Shown here piece after piece: positions 1 through 9,336 of a stretch of 64,000 nucleotides of DNA. The notes under the pieces are model-generated. The model was not told the DNA's origin and made no database searches. It saw only the letters and a list, made by a program, of their open reading frames with translations. Within the stretch, counting starts at the first letter, position 1. Every line of letters starts with the position of its first letter. The translations under genes and the position numbers were made by a program. The stretch is from Porphyra umbilicalis (lineage: Eukaryota > Rhodophyta > Bangiophyceae > Bangiales > Bangiaceae): the NCBI GenBank assembly GCA_002049455.2, contig KV918788.1, positions 1 to 64,000 on the forward strand, written 5' to 3'.

Positions 1-81
1 TCCGGTGACAGTGAGGGTCTCCACGGCGGCCACGTCGGTTGTGTCGGCCGTGATGACGCGGGCCACGTCGACCCTGCTGGC

Positions 82-1011
82 ATGCTGGCCCCAGCACCGA
101 CCGCCGCGTCGGCCTCCGTGCTCGTCAACGGCCTCGTTCTTCCACCCATCCCGCCTTTGTTGCCGCCGTTTCCTACCCTGGGGACGCCGCTTCCCGTGCC
201 GGTCATCACGCCAGTGCCGCTGACGGACGGGGCTCGGGATCCCGCCGTGTGGCCCGACACGATCGCGGCAGCCGCCGCGAGGCTGGTTGCGGCCGTCAAC
301 ATGATCGCCACCGCGAGGGCGAGCACCAACACGGGCGCCGCCGCTTCCTATATTGGCGCCGCCAGCACGCACGTGGCAGCCCGCCTGGTGGACCCCGCGG
401 CCCCCGCCGTCGCCGCCGAAAGTACGGTCTCCCCAGCTGCCAACACGGACGCCCCCGCAAGTACGGTCACCCCAGCTGCCCCCAAGGTCGCCCCCGCGAG
501 TACGGTCGCCCCCGCCAGTCCTGTCGCCCCCGCGAGTACGGTCGCCCCCGCCTGTACGGTCGCCCCCGCGAGTACGGTCGCCCCCGCCAGTACGGTCGCC
601 CCCGCTGCCCCAAAGGTCGCCCCCGCGAGTACGGTCGCCCCCACGAGGACGGCTGCCCCCGCCAGTACGGTCGCCGCCGCCAACAAGGTCACCCTCGCTG
701 TCGACACGGTCGCTGCCGCCAGCACGGGCGCTTCCACCGCCACCTCGGACGGCCCCGCCCCCCCCGAGGCCACCACTGCCAACACGCTCGCCGCTGCCAG
801 TACGGTTGCCCCCGCCGCCAACACTGTAGCACCACAGAATGTGGATCAAGTCATAGGGGCGAGGGAAGCATCCAGCATGTGCCTCCTCCGAACGTGCACT
901 GCTATAGGGCCATCGGACTCGGGAAGTCAGGCCACCAGAGGTGATGACACAAGGCACGGTTTACTTGCCGGCGACGACGGTGTCTCCCACCGTCGTCGCC
1001 CTTCGTCCTAA
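82..1011 (+). CDS. Low-complexity Ala/Thr/Val/Ser/Pro-rich ORF, unrecognised
   Basis: This is an ATG-started open frame of 309 codons dominated by short repeats of the type TVAPAS. I recognise no domain. The middle part is simply the translation of an 18-bp tandem repeat, so the frame may be open only because the repeat period is a multiple of three. A second frame of the same flavour (TVAA, NTGA, ASTV repeats) occurs at about 1400-1830, so the two may be related exons or repeat-derived. The last third (after 830) loses the repeat character and its codon use is less biased. I infer either a disordered-protein exon or non-coding repeat DNA. Confidence 0.25.
   Translation: MLAPAPTAASASVLVNGLVLPPIPPLLPPFPTLGTPLPVPVITPVPLTDGARDPAVWPDTIAAAAARLVAAVNMIATARASTNTGAAASYIGAASTHVAARLVDPAAPAVAAESTVSPAANTDAPASTVTPAAPKVAPASTVAPASPVAPASTVAPACTVAPASTVAPASTVAPAAPKVAPASTVAPTRTAAPASTVAAANKVTLAVDTVAAASTGASTATSDGPAPPEATTANTLAAASTVAPAANTVAPQNVDQVIGAREASSMCLLRTCTAIGPSDSGSQATRGDDTRHGLLAGDDGVSHRRRPSS
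490..690. repeat. 18-bp minisatellite
   Basis: Imperfect tandem copies of an 18-bp unit of the form GTCGCCCCCGCCAGTACG can be read directly. About ten copies are present, with one-base variants and a few interruptions reading CTGCCCCCAAG. The unit length keeps the plus-strand frame open. Confidence 0.8.
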
Positions 1012-1975
1012 AAGGGCGGAAACCGTTGCGTGGTTCCAATTCCCCTAATGGGAATTGGCCCGCGCCCCCGACCAACCAATACATCTAACTACAATGCAAG
1101 ACATATCCCCCAATGCGGTAAGTAGATACGAGGGGGAATCGGGACCGGGTGCCCCTACCTGACGTGACGGCCGGTGGCGCGACCACGCGGGAGCGCTCGC
1201 CGCCCGACATGACAGCCGCCCCGCGCGGGCACGCCGGCCGCGGCTACGCGCCGCCAGGCCGGGTTGCACGCACCGCACGGCCCCAGCCCCGGTGTGGGCG
1301 CAATGCCCGTGCCCCGAGGGGACACCAGGCCCGTGTGTCGGTGGGGATCGTGTCCGCCCGACCCCGGCTCCCCCCGCGCGGTGCCCCGGCACTAACCCCG
1401 ACCTGGTGGTGCTACAAACTCGGTGGTCGCCGTCAGTACGGTCGCCCCGGCTACCAACGCGGTCGGCGCTGCCAGTGCGGACGCCGCTGCCAGGACGACA
1501 CCGCAGCCAGTACAGGCGCCGCTGCCAGTACGGTCGCTGCCATCAACACGGTGACCGCCGTCAGCACAGGCGCCTCGGCCAAGACGGTGATCACCGCTGA
1601 GACTGTGTGCGTCGCCGCCGACACGGTGGCCGCCGCCAGTGTGGCAGGCGCGGTCGACAGGTTGGCGTTGGTGGCCAATACGGGTGCCGGAGTGACCGCT
1701 GCCGCCAATCCAAGCGCTGGTACCGTCATCGACATTGGCGACGCGCGCGACGCAAACGACGCAAACGACGCGGGTGACGCGATAGATGTGGATGCGCCCT
1801 TGGCAGCGGATGAGGCCAACCCAGTCGGTCCGGCGACGTCGTCTCCTCCATCTCACGTCACCAGCACGCGTGAATCAGGTCGCATGGGGTTGCCGGCGGC
1901 TGGCTCTGGTAGAAGGAGTGCAAGTGAGAAGCGGACAACAACTCGCAACGCCAACGCGAACGCCTCTCACCAACT

Positions 1976-2146
1976 GTACGTTTGTGCTCCTTACTCGACT
2001 CTTTCTTTTACTCTCCTCCTTTCGTGCTTTTTTGTACTGCTGCTACTGTACTGAACGACGTGGTTGTTGGTATATCTCATGCAAGTACTGACTGGGCGTG
2101 TCTTGGACGCTTGTGCTTCCCTCCCTCTTGTGGTTTTGTGATGCAG
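1976..2146 (+). other. Candidate intron (GTACGT...GCAG)
   Basis: The donor ACT/GTACGT and the acceptor GTGATGCAG/GC flank a pyrimidine-rich 171-bp segment that is clearly less GC-rich than its neighbours. Joining the flanks preserves the frame. The donor is the same hexamer seen in the MED21-like, zinc-finger and DUF3110 genes of this window. Confidence 0.55.
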
Positions 2147-2648
2147 GCAAGCGAGGCTGGACTTCAGCTGCTGGAAAGGCAGCAAGCACAGCCACCGGCG
2201 GTTGCTCATTTACAGCAACCCCGCTCCTCCCTCCAAGTCACCATCAACCCCGTCACGAAAGCGCACGAGGGCGCAAGCGTTGGTAGACGAGTCGAGCGCC
2301 GTCGTGACCGCGCTCGAGTAGACGCGCGGCGGCACCGCGGTTTCTGTCGCCCCTCCCGCTTGGAGCCCTACTGGCGGGGACGCGACGCTGTATGCGTACA
2401 CCTCCGCGCACAACTCCTATATCGCGGCGATGTTGGTGTTTTCCATGGCCGTAAAATCGGAGGTGCCCGTCGGCGAGGTCGGCCTGGAGCATGACGCGTC
2501 CCCCCCTGCGAAGCGACACCGCCAAGGAGCCTGCGCCGTGGACGCGGGGGGCCCCGCGGGTGGCTTCGTTGGTTCTTGTGGTTCCGCCGACACGGGCGGT
2601 GACGGTGGCGCTGGCAAGGACGGCGACGCGAAAGTGGCGACAACGACG

Positions 2649-2653
2649 GCGCT
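2649..2653. repeat. Left target-site duplication GCGCT
   Basis: Five bases directly outside the left LTR are identical to 11427-11431 outside the right LTR, which is the length typical of Ty3/gypsy integration. Confidence 0.9.
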
Positions 2654-3149
2654 TGTAGCGGTTCTAAGCACCACCACGTTGGTTCGTCGTCTGGCCGAAG
2701 TGACCTCTTGATCAGCTCGGTCCGTCGAAGGAACTGCCCCGGAAATCGACCCACAGCCCAGCCTTCCCCCAACGGGAGGAGAGGATCACGGCAAAGCCCA
2801 GGGGGGAATCGTAGTCCAAAGCACAGTTGGTTTTATCAAACGGCGACGGGGACGGCGTCCCCGCTGTCAATAAACCCCTCCCAAACCGAACGCCGGTGGC
2901 CAAAGTAGCCACCCCAAATGCGCCAAACAGATAAATCCCTCCAAAGCGAAAAGTTCAAACAAGTAGTAGGGGGGCTGGGAAAACCACTTGGGAAAAGCCC
3001 CGCCCCCGACCGAATCCAATCTCCCCGAGATCTGGACAGGTCATTCCCTTGCTGGCCCGGATCGGGATATTTTGGGGCGGCCCCCGGGGGTGTGCTGTCC
3101 ACAGCTGAGGGGCCACGCCCCTTCCAACTGGGGACCCCCGACCGCCACA
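2654..3149 (-). repeat. Chromovirus 3' LTR
   Basis: This 496-bp direct repeat of 10931-11426 starts TGTAGCGG and ends CGCCACA on the plus strand. On the minus strand the element's purine-rich tract (CGAGGGGGCTG) lies immediately before it (plus 3150-3160), so this is the 3' LTR. Confidence 0.95.
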
Positions 3150-3453
3150 CAGCCCCCTCGTCGCGTGACGTGGCGTCCCTGCCCGTCCCGCGACGACCCC
3201 TGAGGAGGGGGTTCCAGCCCGGCCCCCCGGCCGGGTGCCGGCCACAACCGCCACCCCCCCCCCCGATCCTCGCCCCAGGGGGGTTGTCGAGGTCGGTCCG
3301 CGGACGGGATTGGCCCCACGCGACACCGGCGTGGCGTGGCGTGCGGCCCGCACCGGTGTCTCGCGGCCCGCACACCCCCCGTGACGCACGTTGGCCCCAC
3401 CCCTCCCCGTGGGCCCGCACGCACACCCCGGTCTCACCCCCCCACCCACACAG

Positions 3454-3790
3454 GCGACTCCACGACTCCTCCACGCCACCCCACGACGTAACCCTCCGCG
3501 CTCGTTGCGACGCGGTGTTCGCCGACTCGTCCCTCCGCCCACCCCACGACGTGCCGTCCACCCCTCCCCCGTGGCGCCCGCCGCTCCTTGCTTCTGTCCG
3601 CCCCCGGGGGTTCCCCCCCCCCCTTCGCCACGCTCAACTCCGCGGCTCCTCCCCACCACCCCGCGACGTAACCCATCCGCGCTGGTTGCGACGAGGTGCT
3701 CGCCGACTCGTTCCTCCTCCCACCCCACGACGTGCCGTCCACCCCCCCCCCGTGGTACCCGTCGCTTCTTGCTTCTTGCTTCTGTGGGTC
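3454..3790. repeat. Imperfect tandem duplication (about 150 bp, offset about 179) in the element's 3' region
   Basis: The segments at about 3454-3601 and 3633-3788 share long matching stretches, for example CCACCCCACGACGTGCCGTC in both. They are separated by C-rich tracts. It lies between pol and the 3' LTR and shows no protein signature. Confidence 0.7.
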
Positions 3791-4030
3791 ATCGGGGGGT
3801 CCCCCCCCCCCCCCCCCCCTCCTCCTCCACCGCGCGGTCGCCCCCACCACCCTCGTCGGACAGAGGACCCGGCGGCCCCCCCCCCCCGATAACAAGGTGT
3901 CCGCGTCTGCGTCGTCATCCGCGATGGCCGACAAGAAGAGGAGATGGCGTCCTCCACCGCCGTGGGCCCCCTACCCGTGTTGTCCGACCCGTAGACGTGG
4001 GCGCCGGCGTGGGGGCGCGAGGAGGCTCGC

Positions 4031-4717
4031 ATGGGCGAAGCCGACGCGCTGGCCCGCGCGACGTTCCGAGGCGTCGACTCGGTGCGCCCCGCCAACCCGT
4101 TCGCCCAGCACAACGCGGCCATGTCGCACGCCCTCGTACCGTCCCTCGACGACCGCGCCTCGTCGATCACCGTGGTGCGGCGTAGCCGCGAGGTGGGGTA
4201 CCGTCATTCTCACGTCGGCTTTATGGACGACGCCCCCGGGGACTCGCCGTGGGTGCCGACCTTCGCCTACATCTTGACGTCTCCCCCGTTCATCGGGGCG
4301 TCCGGCAAGGAAGACCCCACGACGGTCCAGTCGACGACTGCCCGCAACCACCACCGGGGCGGGCTCACAGGCCACCCCGTAGCCCGTCATCGAGCGGAGC
4401 TCCTAAGCTGTGCCACGGCGACCCGCTCGCGCTTGAACTTGTCGACTCCTGCGTGGTGCTACGGGGTGGAGGTCGCATACGGCTACATGGTGGAACTCCC
4501 GTGGGTGCACGCGTACGCCACGGACGACCTCTACGCGGGGCGGTACACCCCGTGGGCCATCCTCCGTATCGAGTGGGCCCGCCTCGAGGCGCCGCTGAAC
4601 AAGGGGAGGATGAAACACGACGGGAGAGAGGGGACCACCCCACGTGGTTGTAGTAGCTCAGAGTGTAGAAGGTGTCGTTGCGTTGACGGTGCCGGTCGGC
4701 GCGTCAGCGACCAGTAA
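4031..4717 (+). CDS. Antisense ORF between pol and the 3' LTR of the chromovirus, unrecognised
   Basis: This ATG-started frame of 228 codons lies on the strand opposite gag and pol. It looks coding over about 4031-4620: nearly every third codon position is G or C, while first and second positions are mixed. The product has ordinary composition with Trp, Tyr and Phe (SPPFIGASGKED, YGVEVAYGYMVELPWVHAY) rather than the Pro/Arg mush of shadow frames. Codon bias fades over the last 30 codons. I recognise no family. Antisense ORFs in exactly this position are known from some plant Ty3/gypsy elements such as Grande. It could be an element-borne accessory gene or a captured host fragment. Confidence 0.45.
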   Translation: MGEADALARATFRGVDSVRPANPFAQHNAAMSHALVPSLDDRASSITVVRRSREVGYRHSHVGFMDDAPGDSPWVPTFAYILTSPPFIGASGKEDPTTVQSTTARNHHRGGLTGHPVARHRAELLSCATATRSRLNLSTPAWCYGVEVAYGYMVELPWVHAYATDDLYAGRYTPWAILRIEWARLEAPLNKGRMKHDGREGTTPRGCSSSECRRCRCVDGAGRRVSDQ

Positions 4718-5031
4718 ACCCCGCGTAGGTCATTTGCATACCCCTCGCGAGAGCGTCCCTTGTACTCCGAACCGAATCCCGATCCCACCTTGTGATCCGC
4801 CTCCTGACAGATCCGCACGGGCCAGCCGGCCCGATCCGCCCCCTCAGAACACGTCCTCGATGCCCGATCAATTTGGCCCGACGCCACGGCCACGGGGAGG
4901 GCCACGATCCCGCCGCGCGACAGTGATGGTCACCACCACGGCCACGTGGCTCCGACCGGGACACGTGTGGTAAACGAAAATCAGCTACGATTCGGAATTT
5001 GAAAATCCACGTGGCCCACATGGAAATCGAC

Positions 5032-8000
5032 TTAGGCGAGGAAGTCGACGACCGACCCGGCTTCTTCGACTCGTAGGCCCACACGCCGCATATACTGGTG
5101 CACCTTACGTTTGTCGAATCGACTGGCCAACTCGAGGGTGTCCTCCTCGGGGTGGTACCCCCACCAGCGGGTCCACAGGCGTAGCGTGCCGTCGTCCGCG
5201 ACTTCGTGGCCCACGAAGGCCTCCCAGACGAACTCCTTGCCCGTGTGTTGATGCCCCTCGGGGACCACAATGTCTTGAGGCACGCCGAGGTTCTGCAGGA
5301 GCGTCTGCGGATCCCCCGGCGGGCCCGGCGCCGCCGTCACGTGGTCGCTGCTTACCGTCTCAGGGTACCCGCCAATGTCCAGCGAGAACGTACCTTCCCC
5401 GCGGGACAACACCTTGTACGGTCCGGGCGCGCGGGTCCCGAGCTTATACTTGGTCCGCGCGTGGCCATCGACGAACACCCAGTCCCCCGCGTGGACGTCC
5501 TTGTTGACCGGTCGTACGCGGGCGTCGTAGTTCCTCTTGTACCGCCGCTGTGCCAGCGTGAGGGACTTCCGCACCTTGTGGATTAGGTTCCGTAGCCGCG
5601 CTCGGATGCCCTCGCGGACGGCTCGTGGGCTGCCGTCCGTCTCCTCGGGTGCCGGGGAGCCGACGAGGCGTTCCACGGAGAGGCTCCGCACACGCTCGGG
5701 GGTGACAAACTCGAGGGGTGCCACCCCGGTGCTCTGCTGCGGTCGGCTATTGTAGGCCAACGTCAGCATCGACACCAACTCGTCCCATCGGTCTTGGTTG
5801 TCCTCGACGTACGTCCGCAACTGGGCCACGATGGTCCGGTTGTAGCGTTCCACTTGGCCGTTCGTCTGCGGGTGGTACGTAGTGGAGTACCGGTTGGAGA
5901 TCCTGAGGAGCGAGCAAACCCCTTGGAAGTACGTGGAACGGAACTGGGGGCCATTGTCGGACAACACCGTCGCCGGGGGTCCATAGGCCGCCACCCAGTA
6001 GTCCAAAACGGCCGCCGCGATGGATTCCGCGTCGATCCGCTGAAGGGGGATGGCCCGCGTCATCTTGGAGAAGCGATCCACGATGACCAACAGGTGTTCG
6101 TTCCCCGCCTCGGTTCGGGGGAGGGGACCGAGCAGATCCATACACAGGTCCGTCAGCGGCTCCGTCGGGGGGAATGTCTTGAGGTAGTTCGTCTTCCGTC
6201 GCTTGCCGACGCGGTTCCGCGCGCACTGCACGCAGTTCGCCACGAAGGCGTAGACGTCCACCACCATACACTCCCAATAAAACCATCGTCGCATCGACGT
6301 GTACATCTTGTTGGCCCCCGGATGCCCGGCTTGCGGAGGGTAGTGCTCCCGCATCATCACCCCGTAGCGCATGTGGGTCGGCACGTAGACTTGCGTGGCC
6401 CCGTCTAACGGCGCCGTGCGTACCAACAGGCCGTTCGAGTCCTCGCGGAACCGCGACTTGTCGTTGCTGTCCCTCGCCGCGCGGACCTCCTTGCACCGTC
6501 CGTCCTCCGCCTGCCCCTCGAGGAGCTCGGCGAGCGTCAGGGGGCCTAGGAGTCCCCCCTTGGTCTCCGGCGGTAACTGCCACGCGGCCGACGAGTTGGG
6601 CAACGCCAGACAAGGTACCGCGTCGGGTATCGCCCCTTCGTCTCCTGCGGGTGTTGAGATGCGTGACATCGTGTCCGCCGCGTGGTATGACGCCCCGGGG
6701 CGTGTCTGTACCACGTAGTCGAACTCCGACAGTCGCAACCGCCACCGCGCCAGTCTCCCGTGAGCCCCGTCCATGTGCAGCATCCACTTGAGCGCCGCGT
6801 GGTCCGTGCGCACCGTGAAGCGGGTCCCCTCGACGTAGGGGCGGAGAAGGAGGGACGCCCACACAACCGCGAGGCACTCCCGCTCCGTCGTACTGTAATT
6901 TCGCTCCGCCGCGTTGAGGGAGCGGCTCCAATAGCCAACGGGCCGCGTGGATTGGTCGGGTTGTTCTTGTAAAAGCACCGCGCCGACCTGCCCCGCACTT
7001 GCGTCCGTGTCCAACGTGTAGGTCCCTTGTCGCCGCGGCAGGGCGAGGATGGGGGCCTCCGTGAGTCGCCTCTTGAGTTCCTCGAACGCCCCCAGGGCCT
7101 CGTCGGACAGCGTCCCCCACCGGTCGGGCCTCTTGGAACTTGTCATGGCGGCAAAAGGCCGCGCCACTTGGGCGTAGTCCTTGACGAACCTCCGATACAC
7201 GTTGCACATCCCGAGGAAGCTACGTAGGTCCTTCTTGCGCCGCGGGGGAGACGCCTCCTTGAGTCCGCGGATGTTCTTGTCTTGTACCTTCAGCTCCCCC
7301 CGGCCCACGATATGGCCCAAATACTCCACCTCCTCTTGGAACAAGTGGCACTTCTTGGCCTTCAGGGAGACACCCGCGCCGCGCAGCGCCGTGAAGACCT
7401 CCCGGAGGTGTTCCACGTGTTCCCCCGCCGTCTGCGAGAAGACGATGATGTCGTCGAGGTACACGAGGCAGCTCTTCCACTTGAGTCCCCCGAGGATCAT
7501 GTCGATGGCCCGTTGGAAGGTCGCCGGGGCATTGGACAGCCCGAAGGGAAGGCGGATGTAGCGGTAGGCCCCCTCGTGGCAAACGCAGGTCGTCTTATCC
7601 CGGTCGTCGTCCGCCACGGGGATCTGCCAATACCCCGAGTTGCAGTCGAGCGTCGAAAACACCTTGGCGTCCCCGAGGAAGTCAATACAATCGTCCATTC
7701 GAGGCAACGGGTACACATCCCGCACCGTGACCTCGTTAAGCCGGCGGTAATCCACACAGAACCGCACTGTCCCGTCGGGTTTCGGAACCAGAACCACAGG
7801 GAAGGCCCACTCGGCGCTTGAGGGCTCGATAACCCCGAGGTCCCGCTGGCGTTGCACCTCCTTGGCGATGATGTCCCTCGAAGCGTGGCTCGCCCGATAG
7901 GGTTGGGCCCGTCGTGGCCGTGCCCCGGGGGTCACCTCGATCCGGTGCGGGGTGACGTCGACCTTGCCGAGTTGCCCCGCCCATAGCGCCTTGTACTCCT

Positions 8001-9336
8001 CGAGGAGGTCGTCCACGTCACCACGAAGCGTGTCGGGGACCCCCTCCCAGTGGACCTCCGGCTTGGGATACGTCTTGTCCGGCGGGTGAGGTGGAGGTTG
8101 TCCCTCGTCGATCCTCTCTTCGGCTTGCCGCCCCGTCTTGAACTCCTCGTCGGGCTTGTCCCGGGGGTCCGCCCCAATCGTTAGGACCGCCCCCGGTTCC
8201 TCCTCCTCCTCGACGACGTGCAGCGGCCCATTGTAGGCCGTCGCGGTTCCGACGACATACCCCTTCGTTAGGTGCACCGGCACGTCCCCGATGTTCGTCA
8301 GGTAGAGGGCCCGCGGGGTGTTGGGAGAGAACTCCGCGACCGCGTTGTGCAACAGTACCTTACGTCGGCTCATTTTGACGGGGCGTTCCCGTACCAGGTG
8401 GACCCCCTTGACGTTGCAGCACACTTGGACCGCCTGGATGCACCGCGGGCCGACGGTTACCCCTTGCCGAAGCCGGATAGCCCCAGCTTGGGCCTTCGGC
8501 TGGCTTCCTCGGCGAGGGGGCGCGGGCCGCGTGTTCCCCGTCCAGCTCCGCGTCGCCACCGTGGACGTGCCGTCGTCCCACTTGATCGTCTGCGTCTTGG
8601 GGGAGATGGTGTCCACGTAGTTGCGCTGGAAGTCCCACCCGAGGATGAGCGGTACCGACAATGCCTTGACCACGAGGAACTCGTACTCCATGGCGGCACC
8701 CCCGACGTAGATCGTCAGCGACACCTCCGCGTTCACCTTGAGCAGCTGCCCCGAGGCGTCACTCACTTGCGTCCGGGGTGGCGCCCGCGATGCATACTCG
8801 GTCCATCCTTCGGGCAACATGTCCGCGCGGATCACACTTGGCCCAGCGCCAGTGTCGACCACCGCCCTCGTGGGAACGGGGGTCTGCCACGGCGCCAACT
8901 GGTACGACGCACTAATCTCAAAATTCTCCTTCCGTAGTAGCAACAGCGTCCCCTTGAACCGCGGGCGATATCGCCCACGACGGCAGGGGCAGCGGGCCGG
9001 GACAGGCCACGTCGCGGTTACCCCAGGGGAGGCAAACGTGACGTGGCGGGGGGCAACCGGGGAGTTGGGGCGGACAGGGGGGATGGAGGGGGATGGCGAT
9101 GCCACCCCCCCTAGGCGTTTCCCGCCCCGCGGCGCCCCTTGGCCGGGGTTGCCACGGGCGGGGCGTCCCCCCCTTCCGTCCTCGTTGACTCCACACCGCC
9201 CAACAGGTCGTCCCACACCAGGGCCACGACGGAGGTGCGATCCGAGGGGGCGCCCGCCCCCGCGTTCCTCTGTCGAAGGAAGGTGCTCCGCGCGGCCTTC
9301 ACGAGGTCCCGCTGCTTGTCCGTCAGAATCTTGCAA
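5032..9336 (-). CDS. pol: Chromovirus pol polyprotein
   Basis: The 1434-codon open frame contains, in order, an aspartic protease (VVDTGAG near residue 160), a reverse transcriptase (FCVDYRRLNEV and YLDDIIVFS near residue 625) and RNase H (TLDTDASAGQVGAVL). The integrase follows with a His/Cys zinc domain and a DDE core (VLSDNGPQF, TYHPQTNGQVERYNR). A chromodomain-like end (LWTRWWGYHPEED, near residue 1390) closes it. The open frame starts without an ATG and overlaps the end of gag in the -1 frame, so it is probably made as a gag-pol fusion by frameshifting, as known in this family. The chromodomain is thought to steer integration towards particular chromatin. All catalytic motifs I checked are present. 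Confidence 0.95.
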   Translation of the reverse strand: MQDSDGQAAGPREGRAEHLPSTEERGGGRPLGSHLRRGPGVGRPVGRCGVNEDGRGGRPARGNPGQGAPRGGKRLGGVASPSPSIPPVRPNSPVAPRHVTFASPGVTATWPVPARCPCRRGRYRPRFKGTLLLLRKENFEISASYQLAPWQTPVPTRAVVDTGAGPSVIRADMLPEGWTEYASRAPPRTQVSDASGQLLKVNAEVSLTIYVGGAAMEYEFLVVKALSVPLILGWDFQRNYVDTISPKTQTIKWDDGTSTVATRSWTGNTRPAPPRRGSQPKAQAGAIRLRQGVTVGPRCIQAVQVCCNVKGVHLVRERPVKMSRRKVLLHNAVAEFSPNTPRALYLTNIGDVPVHLTKGYVVGTATAYNGPLHVVEEEEEPGAVLTIGADPRDKPDEEFKTGRQAEERIDEGQPPPHPPDKTYPKPEVHWEGVPDTLRGDVDDLLEEYKALWAGQLGKVDVTPHRIEVTPGARPRRAQPYRASHASRDIIAKEVQRQRDLGVIEPSSAEWAFPVVLVPKPDGTVRFCVDYRRLNEVTVRDVYPLPRMDDCIDFLGDAKVFSTLDCNSGYWQIPVADDDRDKTTCVCHEGAYRYIRLPFGLSNAPATFQRAIDMILGGLKWKSCLVYLDDIIVFSQTAGEHVEHLREVFTALRGAGVSLKAKKCHLFQEEVEYLGHIVGRGELKVQDKNIRGLKEASPPRRKKDLRSFLGMCNVYRRFVKDYAQVARPFAAMTSSKRPDRWGTLSDEALGAFEELKRRLTEAPILALPRRQGTYTLDTDASAGQVGAVLLQEQPDQSTRPVGYWSRSLNAAERNYSTTERECLAVVWASLLLRPYVEGTRFTVRTDHAALKWMLHMDGAHGRLARWRLRLSEFDYVVQTRPGASYHAADTMSRISTPAGDEGAIPDAVPCLALPNSSAAWQLPPETKGGLLGPLTLAELLEGQAEDGRCKEVRAARDSNDKSRFREDSNGLLVRTAPLDGATQVYVPTHMRYGVMMREHYPPQAGHPGANKMYTSMRRWFYWECMVVDVYAFVANCVQCARNRVGKRRKTNYLKTFPPTEPLTDLCMDLLGPLPRTEAGNEHLLVIVDRFSKMTRAIPLQRIDAESIAAAVLDYWVAAYGPPATVLSDNGPQFRSTYFQGVCSLLRISNRYSTTYHPQTNGQVERYNRTIVAQLRTYVEDNQDRWDELVSMLTLAYNSRPQQSTGVAPLEFVTPERVRSLSVERLVGSPAPEETDGSPRAVREGIRARLRNLIHKVRKSLTLAQRRYKRNYDARVRPVNKDVHAGDWVFVDGHARTKYKLGTRAPGPYKVLSRGEGTFSLDIGGYPETVSSDHVTAAPGPPGDPQTLLQNLGVPQDIVVPEGHQHTGKEFVWEAFVGHEVADDGTLRLWTRWWGYHPEEDTLELASRFDKRKVHQYMRRVGLRVEEAGSVVDFLA

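Larger units (their letters stand above)
1400..2653 (+). pseudogene. 5' part of a decayed OTU-like gene, interrupted by the chromovirus
   Basis: An exon-like open frame with no clear start runs to 1975. It is followed by a good intron candidate at 1976-2146 (donor GTACGT, acceptor GATGCAG). Splicing keeps the frame and gives a basic, ordinary-looking stretch (HQLQARLDFSCWKGSK and onward). That frame meets an in-frame TAG at 2319-2321 but stays open after it up to the 5-bp target duplication at 2649-2653, where the retroelement begins. Sequence resuming after the element (from 11427) carries an OTU-like GDGNC motif. I read this as one gene family member, broken by a stop and then by the insertion; a further intron removing the TAG is possible. 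The upstream start is not visible. Confidence 0.4.

Noticed and set aside
8272-8937. 221-codon plus-strand ORF inside pol
   Set aside because: It lies opposite the conserved protease-to-RT linker, and its composition is that of a shadow frame.
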